64,000 bases of DNA from Campylorhamphus procurvoides (lineage: Eukaryota > Chordata > Aves > Passeriformes > Dendrocolaptidae): contig WBMV01007499.1 in assembly GCA_013396655.1 (NCBI GenBank), positions 1 to 64,000 of the forward strand. Direction: 5' to 3'. The position numbers and the translations under genes are program-made. Every line of letters begins with the position of its first letter. Position 1 is the stretch's first letter. Shown piece by piece: positions 63,501-64,000 of this stretch. Under the pieces are notes generated by a model. It did no database searches. It was not told the origin of the DNA and saw only the letters and a program-made list of their open reading frames with translations.

Positions 63501-64000
63501 TAACTAATAGGGAATTTTTGGGAGAAACATTGGTATATCATTTCACCTTGTACCACTGCACTGTCAGTATCTTTGAACAGGTGAAAAAAGAGTACAACAA
63601 ATTATTCCTAGATACTGCAATGATTGGGAAACATAAGAGAAACCTGGATAAGGCACTGCAATGTTCGTTTACATTAGCAAATGGCTTGCAGTAACCTTTG
63701 ACATGCATTTCCATATTTTACATTTCCACATCTCTAAATTTCTTTGTGTTCTTTGCATTGAGTGACACTGGGTTTTATGTAATTTTAACTTATAATTGGC
63801 AATGCATATACATAATTACTGATGGTCTAATCACATAATTAGAGCACATATATTTACATAATTGCAATACTTTATTAGAAAGTGCAGTCACAGTGTTAAT
63901 GGAATTATGCTTAATGTCATCCTAAAAGTCCCCATGAAACTGTTGGAAAAAGACATATGAAAAAATCCTATAAACAGAGTTTAGTTTCCTACCTTAACTC
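60521..64000. other. AT-rich unique DNA, no gene seen
   Basis: Contains a T12 tract at 61944-61955 and an A-rich tract with CAAA-like units at 63424-63470. The 97-codon frame at 61213-61506 is rich in Lys, Gln and Asn, without a recognisable domain. Phased ACATAATT motifs near the end are listed separately. Confidence 0.55.
63810..63863. promoter_or_regulatory. ACATAATT repeated three times at exact 23-bp spacing
   Basis: ACATAATT starts at 63810, 63833 and 63856; the spacing is 23 bp both times. The first two continue as TAATTA homeodomain cores. The bases between them differ, so this is a phased motif rather than a simple tandem repeat. It may be a multi-site protein-binding element, or a decayed 23-bp tandem repeat. 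Confidence 0.35.

Noticed and set aside
1..64000. CRISPR arrays, phage, operons or other bacterial systems
   Set aside because: No regularly spaced direct repeats with unique spacers, no dense coding, and clear avian retroelements throughout.

Overview
The window looks like vertebrate, specifically bird, non-coding DNA. I find no protein-coding gene, no functional tRNA or rRNA gene, no CRISPR array and nothing bacterial. The bird assignment rests on the repeats. Five clear CR1 LINE copies end in the ATTCTRTG octamer or its eroded form, and three families of avian endogenous-retrovirus LTRs are present. A short interspersed element at 33091-33230 joins a tRNA-Ile(AAT) head to a CR1 3' tail. 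That composition is known from zebra finch and other songbirds, so a passerine is the best guess. Between repeats the DNA is AT-rich and low in CpG, as expected of a gene desert or a very large intron. Every long open frame is either inside a repeat or unsupported.

Layout. 1-450: minus-strand ERVL-type LTR cut by the window edge, with an 18-bp perfect palindrome. 2718-3420: a (TA)n run, then a GC-richer block with a 68-bp tandem duplication. 3731-4214: solo LTR of a second family. 6615-6680: promoter-like cluster (full CRE, CRE variant, TATA-like box). 7152-7202: repeated homeodomain-type sites. 10701-10724: hairpin. 11095-11225: possible conserved element with a consensus RFX X-box. 12248-13055: large LTR of a third family with nested internal repeats. 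17816-18960: minus-strand CR1 in which endonuclease and reverse-transcriptase C-terminal pieces are fused across an internal deletion. 24323-24358: CR1 tail. 33091-33230: the SINE.

The second half has minus-strand CR1 pieces at 41838-42226, 45471-45940, 52552-52660 and 59595-60520, and a probable ancient plus-strand CR1 at 54692-55250. An LTR cluster holds a solo LTR at 47833-48294, bounded by a perfect 6-bp target-site duplication, and a minus-strand LTR of about 1 kb at 49202-50249. Near the right end, ACATAATT occurs three times at exact 23-bp spacing (63810-63863).

Nothing here forms a pathway or an operon. What biology can be read is transposon history plus a few candidate cis-regulatory elements, none of which can be confirmed without alignment to other bird genomes. 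I did not find a new coding system. Family names and consensus comparisons come from memory of avian repeats, not from a search.
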